Shown: positions 27,335-35,987 of the stretch, piece after piece
Numbering within the stretch: position 1 is the first letter of the stretch
Layout of the letters: each line of letters starts with the position of its first letter
Origin: Akkermansia muciniphila
GTDB taxonomy: Bacteria; Verrucomicrobiota; Verrucomicrobiia; Verrucomicrobiales; Akkermansiaceae
Length of the DNA: 64,000 bases
Reading direction: 5' to 3'
Assembly: GCF_030848305.1 (NCBI RefSeq)
Contig: NZ_CP114598.1
Coordinates: forward strand, 2,480,001-2,544,000
The notes under the pieces: model-generated
Told to the model about the DNA's origin: nothing
Databases searched by the model: none
Seen by the model: only the letters and a program-made list of their open reading frames with translations
Position numbers and translations under genes: made by a program

Positions 27335-28594
27335 ATGATCATTTTGGAAAACAAATACGATTGTTGCGGCTGCCACGCCTGCGTGACAATCTGTCCCCGG
27401 AAATGCATTTCCATGCATCCGGATCAGGAAGGCTTCCTTTATCCGTCAACTGATCAGAGCCTCTGCGTGGACTGCCATCTGTGCGAGAACGTCTGCCCCA
27501 TGATTTCACAGAAGGAAGAAAGAAAAAACGCCGCGGAAGAGGCAGACAGAGAACCAATCAAAGCGTATGCCGCACGCAGCGGAGATAGCCTAACGGCGCA
27601 GAACAGCGCTTCCGGAGGAATATTTCCCATTTTGGCAGAGAAGGTCTTGAATGAGGGAGGAGTCGTTTTTGGAGCCAGGTGGGACGAGGATTTCATGGGA
27701 GTCCGCCACGATTTCATCACAGACAAAAAAGACCTGTATCTTTTCCAAGGCAGCAAATATGTCCAGTCAACCATAGGAAACGCATTCTTTCAGGTCCGTG
27801 ATTTTCTGAAATCAAACCGTAAAGTCCTTTTTTCCGGAACTCCGTGCCAAATTCAAGGGCTGAAAAAAGTCATCCGGAAAAACTCCGAACTTTTAATTAC
27901 CGTTGATGTTGCCTGCCATAGCGTACCGTCTCCGAAGGTTTGGAAGTCCTTTTTCCGCAATCTGATCACCAAGAACAGGATTTCCGATGTTTCCGGCGTT
28001 TTCATGAGAAAAAAGACTTTCTCTCCCGCGCGGGGCTGGAGATGTGATTCCTTCGTGGTGGAATCAACCAACACCCCACCCCTTGAAGATTCCATTTATG
28101 AAACCGCCTACGGACGCGGTTTTTTGGAAGGCATGTTTTCCCGCCCGTCATGTGAAAAATGCCCTGCCAAAAATATGGAAAGCGGCAGCGACATCACGCT
28201 TGGAGATTTTTGGGGAGTGGAAAACTATTTTCCGGATCTGGTCATGCAAGAGGGGCTTTCCATCATTATCTGCAAGACGCCCAGGGCTCACGCATTGCTG
28301 GAATCTGTGCGCGGCTCTCTGTCCGTTTTACGTCCTGCCGAATATAAATGGGCGGCAGCGCATAATGAGGGATTACGTTTTGATCCCCGGAAAAACCCTC
28401 ATCGGGACTCCTTTTTCCGGAAGCTGGCCAAATGCCGTTCCGATCAGGCGGCGGTCAATCTGATGGAATCATATTTCCGCCCTAAGCTTCTTGCAAAGAT
28501 AAAGACGAAATTAAAATCCGTGTTGAAATGTATTCTTTGCCGCTCGCCGTTCTCTTCCGGCAGAAAAGAAAAAAACCACTCTGAAAAGCCTTAA
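27335..28594 (+). CDS. Iron-sulfur F420H2 hydrogenase/dehydrogenase beta-subunit family protein
   Basis: The ATG at 27335 places the ferredoxin domain at the N-terminus; the longer frame overlaps the flippase gene. The 419-residue protein has two 4Fe-4S motifs (CCGCHACVTICPRKC and CVDCHLCENVCP), the NSASGGIFPILAEKVL loop, FSGTPCQIQGLKKV and a later CEKCPAK and DITLGDFWG. This family is frequently found beside polysaccharide pyruvyl transferases in surface-polymer loci. Its reaction there is unclear. The gene is more AT-rich than the first part of the operon. Confidence 0.85.
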   Translation: MIILENKYDCCGCHACVTICPRKCISMHPDQEGFLYPSTDQSLCVDCHLCENVCPMISQKEERKNAAEEADREPIKAYAARSGDSLTAQNSASGGIFPILAEKVLNEGGVVFGARWDEDFMGVRHDFITDKKDLYLFQGSKYVQSTIGNAFFQVRDFLKSNRKVLFSGTPCQIQGLKKVIRKNSELLITVDVACHSVPSPKVWKSFFRNLITKNRISDVSGVFMRKKTFSPARGWRCDSFVVESTNTPPLEDSIYETAYGRGFLEGMFSRPSCEKCPAKNMESGSDITLGDFWGVENYFPDLVMQEGLSIIICKTPRAHALLESVRGSLSVLRPAEYKWAAAHNEGLRFDPRKNPHRDSFFRKLAKCRSDQAAVNLMESYFRPKLLAKIKTKLKSVLKCILCRSPFSSGRKEKNHSEKP

Positions 28595-28684
28595 CAGTTG
28601 CCCGAATAAACTGATTATCAATCACCTGCGATAGTAATCGCCTGAAATGCGACACCTTTCAGATTTAAACACGTTCCGATCAAC

Positions 28685-29760
28685 ATGAATAAATGTATAG
28701 AGGAGAAAACAGGAAGGCTGAGATACTTTGACGCCCTCCGGGGCTTTTCCATGATTTTCGTCGTATTCAGTCATGTAGTACTTTTCTCCATGGGCCTGAC
28801 CGACGTGAAGGACAGTACTGTAAACTGGGTGATCATGACTTTCCGGATGCCGCTGTTCTTTTTTGTCAGCGGCTTCTTCGCCTACAGGATTTGCACGAGA
28901 TGGACCGCCTCCCTTGTGGGGGACGTCATCAAAAGGAAGATTCAGGCACAAGTAATTGGAACGATTGTGTTTTGTTCCCTGTTCCTGTTTTGTCAGGGCC
29001 AGGGAATCTTTACATGGCTGCACACGGGTTTCCAGGGATATTGGTTTACCATCACCCTGTTTCAGATGTTTGTGATCTTCCTGGCTCTGTCTCTGTTATC
29101 CAGGTTATGTTGCACGGAGCGCATGCTGGACATCGGGCTCCTGCTCGTTTCTTCCATCTATTTCCTCTCTTTCGGGGTGCCGGTAATAAGAGAATTCTGG
29201 GATTCTCCGCTGGGAGGCATATTGTGCGAGTATGAAGTAACCCGCTATTTCCAGTTTTTTGCATTGGGAATCTTTTGCCGCAAATACTGGAACCAGTTTG
29301 CGCGGTTATTAACAAAGGATTGGTTCAAAACCCTTTTCATAGTTATTTTTGTGGTGTGTCTTTGTTTTATGAATTTAACTGAAAATTCCCAAATATCCCC
29401 CCCCCCCCCAATTCCACCAAGATGATCGGCATTCTTGTACGATATGCCGGTTTAATAGTCGTAGTTTCATTCTTCTTCAGCAGGGAGAGATACTTTAACG
29501 AAGGCAATATCTCTGGCAATCTTCTGGAATACATCGGCCGGCGCACATTGGACATTTACCTGATCCATTTCTTTTTCCTTCCCAATCTGGAATTTTTACA
29601 GCCATTTTTTACCACAGGCAATACGGTCATCATTCAACTGTTTATCGGCATCACCGTATCAGCAGCCATCATCACCCTCTGTCTATTGATAAGCAATGTA
29701 CTTCGTTCCAGCAACTTTCTCGCGTCCTGGCTATTTGGCGTCAAACCGCCTCCAAAGTGA
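28685..29760 (+). pseudogene. Acyltransferase-3 membrane protein, split by a C13 tract (phase-off form)
   Basis: The 5' frame (28685-29425, 246 residues) starts with the acyltransferase-3 motif LRYFDALRGFSMIFVVFSHV and has several membrane helices, but ends at a TGA just after the poly-C run at 29397-29409. The 3' frame (from before 29422 to 29760) carries the missing C-terminal helices (GILVRYAGLIVVVSFFFS, RRTLDIYLIHFFFLPN). One extra C or two fewer would join them into a 358-residue protein of normal family length. It would O-acylate the polysaccharide. It may be a reversible off state rather than a dead gene; an assembly error in the homopolymer is the alternative. Confidence 0.82.
29397..29409 (+). 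repeat. C13 homopolymer, probable slipped-strand switch
   Basis: Thirteen cytosines sit in the middle of the acyltransferase gene exactly where the frame breaks. Tract lengths of 11 or 14 would give the continuous protein; 12 or 13 would not. No other homopolymer of this length is present in the window. Confidence 0.8.
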
Positions 29761-29805
29761 AGAAATCCACGGCGCTCCATGCCTGACAGCCCCATGGATG
29801 GTTCT

Positions 29806-30003
29806 TGAAAACAGGAAGGACTTTGCGCCGTCCTGCGCATCCTTCCCCATATACCGGAGGACAGACCGTTCAACGCCTGTGAACATGGGGAAATCCTGTA
29901 CAAGGACAAAGACCACATGTCCAGCAAAGGCTCCATCAGACTCTTCCAACACCTGAAGCCCCAGTTAAGGAAAGCGCTGGAAAAGGAATCCGCGGCATCG
30001 GCA
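29806..30003 (+). pseudogene. Remnant of an SGNH/OafA-type C-terminal domain
   Basis: After a TGA at 29806, the frame reads a segment with RPFNACEHGEILYKDKDHMS and SKGSIRLFQHLKPQLRKAL. This resembles the end of the SGNH domain fused to many OafA-like acyltransferases, where the D-x-x-H pair (here KDKDHMS) is catalytic. The rest of the gene is absent and the frame then runs into non-family sequence. It appears to be the tail of a deleted second acyltransferase. The AT-rich 250 bases up to 30251 hold no gene and presumably contain the promoter of the next one. Confidence 0.5.
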
Positions 30004-30251
30004 GTTTCGCAAAAGCCATCCCCCGTGAGCGCGCCTGCCGCAGAACAGGCAGGGAGCCGTTTAAATCAATCTGACTTTTGTGGAAGCAATAAAGTTTTCC
30101 CTGGGAAAAATGCCCTTGCACGATGTAATAACGCGCCGAATATTTAACACTTTTTGTCATACGTTGAACATATCTTTCCATTTCTTTTCTGGTATTGAAG
30201 ATACCCTTGCTAAAAATAAAAATATTGTTACCGTATTTTTCCCCTCTAATT

Positions 30252-31166
30252 ATGCAACATAAAACCATTATCGCAACATGTGCGGCCATGGCCGCTTTTT
30301 CCGGCATGGCTTCTGCCGATATCCAGCTTCCCCTGGATGTTGTAAACGCCAATAACGGCGGCGAGGCATTCTCCGCCCAGCTGGGAACAGGCTACGCTAC
30401 CAAATATATCAGCCGCGGCCTGGCTTTCCAGAATTCCGCCAGCGACCATGTCATTCCTCTGGAAGCCGTCGGCGCCTATCAGTTGAACAATCAATATTCC
30501 CTGATAGGCGGATTGAAATATCAGTGGCTGACGGATAATGGCCTGAAACACGATGATTCCGGCATTTGCGACGAAGGTTCGGCCATCTTAGGCGTCAGCC
30601 GCAAATTCGGGAAATCAACTATCGCGGCCCTGAGCTACCAGTTTGTTCACGGCGGCGTCCCCGGAAGTTTCAACACGCATAACACGGGCAGCAATTCCGG
30701 CATCCCCGCTTTCAGCCACAACAGGCCGGAAGAACACAGCTTCGTTCTGGACATCCACCATGACTTCGGCAAAGGGCTGGAAAACTTCTTCTGGGACTGC
30801 CGCGTCCAATACACGTTCCGCTGGATGACAGGCTGGTGGTTCACCAATACCCTGGGGTACAAATATGACGTCAATAAATCCACCTCCGTTATCGTGGCGG
30901 GCACCTGGAACGCCACGGCCGGTTATTTTGACAGCAATTCCCTGAACGCCAACGGAACGCAGGGCATTTCCCTGACGGTTTCCGCCCCTGTCAAGGCAAC
31001 GGAAGACCTGATCGTGACTCCGTTCGTGGGAACGGTCTGGCTCGGCAACGGCGGCCTGGCGGCCAACCACCGCGGCGCCTCCGCCCGTTTCCCCTACAGG
31101 GAACCATCCAAGGTTTACCGCAATTTCACCTTCGTCGCCGGGGTAGGAGTTGCCTATTCCTTCTAA
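30252..31166 (+). CDS. Outer-membrane beta-barrel protein
   Basis: The ATG at 30252 gives a clean signal peptide (HKTIIATCAAMAAFSGMASA, cut after ASA); the longer frame adds an unrelated hydrophobic stretch. The mature protein of about 284 residues has alternating strands rich in Gly, Tyr and Trp (LGTGYATKYISRGLAFQNS, YSLIGGLKYQWL, WWFTNTLGYKYDV) and ends in the aromatic VAYSF, the usual C-terminal barrel signature recognised by Bam. I cannot name the substrate. It is monocistronic, ending at a strong terminator. Confidence 0.8.
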   Translation: MQHKTIIATCAAMAAFSGMASADIQLPLDVVNANNGGEAFSAQLGTGYATKYISRGLAFQNSASDHVIPLEAVGAYQLNNQYSLIGGLKYQWLTDNGLKHDDSGICDEGSAILGVSRKFGKSTIAALSYQFVHGGVPGSFNTHNTGSNSGIPAFSHNRPEEHSFVLDIHHDFGKGLENFFWDCRVQYTFRWMTGWWFTNTLGYKYDVNKSTSVIVAGTWNATAGYFDSNSLNANGTQGISLTVSAPVKATEDLIVTPFVGTVWLGNGGLAANHRGASARFPYREPSKVYRNFTFVAGVGVAYSF

Positions 31167-31197
31167 AAATCTGACTGTCACTCACTCAACCAACGCA

Positions 31198-31238
31198 GGC
31201 TCCGGCATGTGCCATCAATCATGCCGGAGCCTTTCTTT
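31198..31238 (+). terminator. Strong rho-independent terminator after beta-barrel gene
   Basis: A perfect 12-bp stem (31198-31209 with 31220-31231, sequence GGCTCCGGCATG) with a 10-base loop is followed by TTTCTTT. It closes the transcript of the outer-membrane protein gene. Confidence 0.9.
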
Positions 31239-31240
31239 AA

Positions 31241-32389
31241 CTTTTCATATCCCCCGTTTTCCATACCGCCCCCGTTCAGGAACAAGTGGCCGCCCTGAGC
31301 GACGCGTTTGCCATCGCAGGAAACTTCCTCCGTTGCGAAACCATTAACAGCGGCCACATCAACATGACCTTCCGGGCTACCTGCCTGGAGCCGGACGGCA
31401 CCACCCGCCGCTATATTTCCAGCGCGTGAACGACGTCGTGTTTCCCTGCCCCGGAGACGTCATGCACAACGTGGAAAAGGTGACCAACCACATCCGCTGG
31501 AAAATGCTCCGGGTGCTGAAAACGCCCTTCCGCCAGACGCTGAACCTGTACTTCGCGCGGGAGGGGCCGCAAGTATCTGGAAATTCCCGGTTCCGGCTTC
31601 TGGCGCTGCTACAACTGCATTGAAAACACCCACACGTTCGACGTGGCGGACCATCCCCGCCAGGCTTACGAAGCGGCCAGGGCTTTCAGCGCTTTCCAAC
31701 AGCTCCTGTGCGACATGAATCCGGAGGACATCCATGAAACCATTCCATTCTTCCACCACACCCGCAGACGCTTTGACCATTTGGAAAAAGCGGCGGCGGC
31801 GGACTCCCACGGGCGGCTGAACACCTGCCGCAAAGAGCTGGACTTCATCCGCCGCCGCGAACGCTGCGTGGACGTGCTGCTGGATCTTCTGGAACAGGGA
31901 GAGCTTCCCGTCAGAATCGTCCACAACGACACGAAAACCAACAACGTGATGCTGGACACGGAGACGGACGAGGCCGTCTGCGTCATTGACCTGGATACCG
32001 TCATGCCCGGAAGCGTCCTGTACGACTTCGGAGACACGGTGCGCACCATGACCTCCCCCGCGGCGGAAGATGAAGAAGACCTGGACAAAACCTTCATGCG
32101 CATGCCCATGTTCGAGGCCGTCGTCAAGGGATATCTGAAGACCGCCAGGGACTTCATCACGCCGCAGGAAGTCTCCAAACTCGCTTTTTCCGGCCCGCTC
32201 ATCACGCTGGAAACGGGAATCCGCTTCCTGACGGATTACCAGGAAGGAGACGTTTATTTCAAAACGAAAAAAGAACGGCACAACCTGTACCGGGCCCGCA
32301 CCCAGCTCAGGCTGGCGGAAAGCATGGAAGAACAAATGCCAGAAATGGAAGAATGCGTCCGGAAATGCTTCCAGACCGTTAACGGCTGA
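31241..32389 (+). pseudogene. Frameshifted small-molecule kinase (APH/NahK-like phosphotransferase family)
   Basis: The intact 3' part (31643-32389) shows the APH-family catalytic loop VRIVHNDTKTNNVMLD and VIDLDTVMPGSVLYDFGD, which fits sugar or amino-sugar kinases such as N-acetylhexosamine 1-kinase. The 5' part is spread over three frames. A T missing in the T3 at 31416-31418 and an extra G in the G4 at 31563-31566 would restore one open frame with SGHINMTFRATC and KYLEIPGSGFW. No in-frame ATG is seen before 31274; only a GTG at 31286. It is a decaying gene or carries two homopolymer read errors. Confidence 0.7.
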
Positions 32390-32446
32390 GTGGGCATCAT
32401 CGGCATTATTCCAATTTTATGATAGTACCGGGACGCGGGCAGGTGC

Positions 32447-32452
32447 TATACT
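32447..32452 (+). promoter_or_regulatory. -10 element for a leaderless fucU transcript
   Basis: TATACT (five of six consensus bases) ends only seven bases before the ATG at 32460, so transcription would start about one base upstream of the start codon. A clear -35 hexamer is not visible. Confidence 0.4.
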
Positions 32453-32459
32453 GCGGCGC

Positions 32460-32879
32460 ATGTTAAAAAATATTTCTCCCCTTATCAGCCCCTCCCTGCT
32501 GAAAATTCTCGCGGAAATGGGGCATGGCGACGAAATTGTCTTTTCAGACGCCCACTTTCCCGCCCATACCTTCAACCCTACGGTGCTGAGAGCGGACGGC
32601 CTGGGGGCGGACGCCCTGCTGGCCGCCGTCATTCCCCTGTTGGAACTGGACGCTTACGCCACCCCCGTCATCATGATGGCCCCGGTTCCGGGGGACTCCC
32701 TGGACCCTGCGGTAGAGGCCAAATACCGCAAGGCCCTGAATTATGACGGGGAGATTGAGCAAATGGAGCGCTACGCCTTTTACGAACGGGCTAAAAAGGC
32801 CTATGCCGTCGTCATCACCGGGGAAACGGCCAAATACGGCAACATCATCCTGAAAAAAGGCGTTACCCCTCTTTCCTGA
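32460..32879 (+). CDS. fucU: L-fucose mutarotase (RbsD/FucU family)
   Basis: The 139-residue cytoplasmic enzyme interconverts alpha and beta anomers of L-fucose. Family features are the N-terminal [27 protein letters not shown] (histidine and aspartate of the sugar site) and the C-terminal [10 protein letters not shown], where Tyr-Gly-Asn contacts the sugar. It fits a mucin-fucose user. It is followed 21 bases later by a PLP enzyme and preceded by the broken kinase gene, so the former three-gene unit may have been sugar-related. Confidence 0.9.
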   Translation: MLKNISPLISPSLLKILAEMGHGDEIVFSDAHFPAHTFNPTVLRADGLGADALLAAVIPLLELDAYATPVIMMAPVPGDSLDPAVEAKYRKALNYDGEIEQMERYAFYERAKKAYAVVITGETAKYGNIILKKGVTPLS

Positions 32880-32900
32880 CCATTGCCCGCCAGACCTTCC

Positions 32901-34103
32901 ATGCAGTACGACTTTGACGAAATAATCGACCGCCGCGGCACCGGAGCCCTGAAATATGAAGCCCTGCTGCCCCGCTGGGGCCGGGACGACCTGATCCCCC
33001 TGTGGGTGGCGGATATGGACTTCAGGACTCCCCCCTTCATCATGGAGGCCATTCGCCGCCGCTGCGAACACGAAGTCCTGGGATACACCGTCAAGCCCCG
33101 CGCCTTCTTTGAAGCCATCCGGGACTGGGTGGGGCGCCGCCACGGGTGGAAGGTGAACGCCTCGGAAATAGGCTTCGCTCCGGGCATTGTTCCCGGCATT
33201 TCCAGCGCCATCCAGTGTTTTACGGACCCGGGGGACAAAATCATGATCCAGCCTCCGGTGTACCATCCCTTCGCCATGATCATCCGGGAAAACGGCCGGG
33301 AAACCGTGAACAATCCCCTCATTCTGGAAAACGGCCGCTACCGCATGGACTTCAACCACATGCAGGAAGCCGTGCGCGGCTGCCGCATGTTCATCCTGTG
33401 CAATCCCCACAATCCCGGAGGCCGCGTATGGAGTCCGGAGGAGCTGCGCCGCGTGGCGGAAATCTGCACGGCAAACGGCACGCTGGTCGTTTCCGACGAA
33501 ATCCATGCGGACCTGACCCTTCCCGGCCGCAGGCACACCGTATTCGCCACCGTTTCCGAACAGGCCCGCATGAACTCCGTCACCTACATGGCGCCCAGCA
33601 AAACCTTCAACGTGCCCGGCCTGGGCAGCTCCTACGTGATTTGCCAGAATCCGGACCTGTTCGCGAAATACCAGAACTTCGTCAGCGGGAGGGAGCTTGC
33701 GGAAGGGCACGTCTTCGCGTACGAAGGGCTCATCAGCGCCTATTCCGGCCCGGCGGGGGAGGAATGGCTGGCCCAGGCGCTGGACTACGTTCAGGAAAAC
33801 ATCCGCTTCATTGACCGGGAACTGCGCCGCCGCATGCCCAAAATCAAGGCCATCATGCCGGACGCCTCCTACCTGGTCTTTCTGGACTGCCGGGAACTGA
33901 ACCTTTCCCAGAAGGAGCTGGTGGAGTTTTTTGTGGACGGCGCGCGCCTGGCTCTCAACGACGGTTCCATCTTCGGCAAGGAAGGGGAAGGCTTCATGCG
34001 CCTGAACGCGGGCTGTCCCCGCTCCATCCTGGAACGGGCGCTCAACCAGCTGGAGGAAGCTTACCAAAACCGCGGGTTCCGGAGGCAACAGGCCCAGGGT
34101 TAA
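32901..34103 (+). CDS. PLP-dependent C-S lyase/aminotransferase (PatB/MalY family)
   Basis: The ATG at 32901 is preferred to a TTG 18 bases earlier. The 400-residue fold-type I enzyme has the family opening YDFDEIIDRRGTGALKYE, LPLWVADMD-like LIPLWVADMDFRTPPFI, CNPHNPGGRVW, VVSDEIHADL and the PLP lysine in MAPSKTFNVPGL. Members cleave cystathionine or cysteine conjugates, giving pyruvate, ammonia and a thiol. The exact substrate cannot be told from sequence. Confidence 0.88.
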   Translation: MQYDFDEIIDRRGTGALKYEALLPRWGRDDLIPLWVADMDFRTPPFIMEAIRRRCEHEVLGYTVKPRAFFEAIRDWVGRRHGWKVNASEIGFAPGIVPGISSAIQCFTDPGDKIMIQPPVYHPFAMIIRENGRETVNNPLILENGRYRMDFNHMQEAVRGCRMFILCNPHNPGGRVWSPEELRRVAEICTANGTLVVSDEIHADLTLPGRRHTVFATVSEQARMNSVTYMAPSKTFNVPGLGSSYVICQNPDLFAKYQNFVSGRELAEGHVFAYEGLISAYSGPAGEEWLAQALDYVQENIRFIDRELRRRMPKIKAIMPDASYLVFLDCRELNLSQKELVEFFVDGARLALNDGSIFGKEGEGFMRLNAGCPRSILERALNQLEEAYQNRGFRRQQAQG

Positions 34104-34374
34104 AAACAGGTTGCACGCTCTCCGGCAATGGAGTCCATTCCCGGAACCATGCATTGGGGAAACTTTTCCGGGGACATCCGGCCCCTCCGGATTTTCTCCT
34201 GTTGGTCTCCGTGCGGAAAGGTCACGGCGCGGCGGAAGGGGAATATCCGCACATCCTCTTCCGCCGTTTCACCCACGGCAGCGCCTTATTCTTCCGTCCC
34301 ATGCCGGGAAACGCTCCCGGGACGCCCCCATGACTTTGCTTGCAAAATAAAAGGAAAGGAGTATCGTTCCCCGC

Positions 34375-35982
34375 ATGTACTATATCACCACGGCCATTGA
34401 CTACACCAACGGACCGCCCCACATCGGGCACGCTTATGAAAAAGTCCTGGCGGACGTTCTCGCGCGCTGGCACCGGATGAAGGGGGAGGAAGTCTATTTC
34501 CTGACCGGGGTGGACCAGCACGGGCAGAAAGTGCAGCAGACGGCGGAAAAGCTGGGCATTACGCCGCAGGAGCATGTCAACAACATCACCGCCCAATTCC
34601 AGGCGCTGTGGGACCGCCTGGGCATCAGCAATGACGGATGGGCCTCCACGACGGACCCGCGCCACAAGGCCTGCGTGCAGAAAATCCTGACGGACCTGAA
34701 GGACAAGGGCCAGCTTTACAAAAAATCTTACAAGGGATTCTATTCCGTGCGCCAGGAACAGTTCCTGACGGACAAGGAACGGGACGCGGAAGGCAACTTC
34801 GGCCCGGAATGGGGGGAAGTGGTGGAACTGGAGGAAGAAAACTGGTATTTCCGCCTGACCGACCATGTGGAATGGATGAAGCAGTTCGTGGAAAAGAGCA
34901 GTGATTTTGTCCTTCCGTCCTTCCGCAAGGCGGAAGTGCTCAACGCCATTGACTTTGACTCGGACCTCTGCATTTCCCGCCCCAAGAGCCGCCTTTCCTG
35001 GGGAATCGAGTTCCCGTTCGACCCCGAATTCGTCACCTACGTCTGGTTTGACGCCCTGATCAACTACATTTCCTTCGCCGGCTACCTGGCGGAGCCGGAC
35101 AGCGGCCTGCCGGATTTTGCCAAGCTCTGGCCCGCGGACTGCGAAGTCATCGGCAAAGACATCCTGGTGCCCGCCCACGGCGTGTACTGGCCCGCCATGC
35201 TGCATGCCATGGGCTTCTCCGACGAGGAAATGCCCACCCTGCTCGTGCACGGCTGGTGGAACATCAACGGGGAAAAAATGTCCAAGTCCATCGGCAACGT
35301 GGTGGACCCCAACCTGCTGGCGGAACAGTTCGGCCCGGAACCCGTGCGCTATTACCTGGTGCGGGACATCACCACCGGGAAGGACGCCAACTTTGACGCG
35401 GACCGCCTGGTCATGCTGTACAATACGGAGCTGGCCAACGACCTCGGCAACCTGTGCAACCGCTCCATCAATATGACGCGCCGCTATTGCGATTCCGTTA
35501 TCTCCGGCGCGGAGGCATACGATGACGAAGCCTCCAGGGCCCTGCGCGCCACCATGGACCAGGCCGTCACCCTGTTTTCCAAATACATGGACGACAACAT
35601 GGTCTCCGACGCCCTGGCGGCCCTGAACGCCCAGGTCTCCGCCTGCAACGCGTACATTGAGCAGCAGCAGCCCTGGCAGCTGGCCAAGGATGAAGCCTCC
35701 GCCCCGCGCCTCCGCTGCGTGCTGCGCCATTTGCTGGAATGCTGCGCCCAGACGGGCTATCTCATCGGCTGCGTCCTCCCTGACGCCTCCGCCCGCATTC
35801 TGGACCAGCTCAACGCCGGGGGCCTGTTCCGGGAACTCACGCCGGCCGCGCTGGAATGGGGAATCCTCCCCGCAGGGCACCGCATCAATGATCCCGCCCC
35901 CGTCTTTCCCCGCATTCTTTCGGATGAGGAAAAGGCCAAACTGGCTGAAAAAGCGGCCAGGGCGGCAAAAAAACAAGGCTGA
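34375..35982 (+). CDS. metG: Methionyl-tRNA synthetase
   Basis: The 535-residue class Ia synthetase has the HIGH motif in PPHIGHAYEKVLADVLARW, the KMSKS motif in EKMSKSIGNVVDPN and the class-typical VDQHGQKVQQ. The connective knuckle region (FYSVRQEQFLTDKERDAEGN) lacks the zinc-binding cysteine pairs, and the C-terminal EMAP-like tRNA-binding domain of longer forms is absent. A purine-rich AAGGAAAGGAG lies about 13 bases before the ATG, one of the few Shine-Dalgarno-like sites here. It is followed by menD after five bases. Confidence 0.95.
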   Translation: MYYITTAIDYTNGPPHIGHAYEKVLADVLARWHRMKGEEVYFLTGVDQHGQKVQQTAEKLGITPQEHVNNITAQFQALWDRLGISNDGWASTTDPRHKACVQKILTDLKDKGQLYKKSYKGFYSVRQEQFLTDKERDAEGNFGPEWGEVVELEEENWYFRLTDHVEWMKQFVEKSSDFVLPSFRKAEVLNAIDFDSDLCISRPKSRLSWGIEFPFDPEFVTYVWFDALINYISFAGYLAEPDSGLPDFAKLWPADCEVIGKDILVPAHGVYWPAMLHAMGFSDEEMPTLLVHGWWNINGEKMSKSIGNVVDPNLLAEQFGPEPVRYYLVRDITTGKDANFDADRLVMLYNTELANDLGNLCNRSINMTRRYCDSVISGAEAYDDEASRALRATMDQAVTLFSKYMDDNMVSDALAALNAQVSACNAYIEQQQPWQLAKDEASAPRLRCVLRHLLECCAQTGYLIGCVLPDASARILDQLNAGGLFRELTPAALEWGILPAGHRINDPAPVFPRILSDEEKAKLAEKAARAAKKQG

Positions 35983-35987
35983 TTCCC

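Noticed and set aside
29917-30147. 76-codon frame as an intact small gene
   Set aside because: Its first half reads as the end of an SGNH domain and its second half as random sequence, so it is better explained as a gene remnant.
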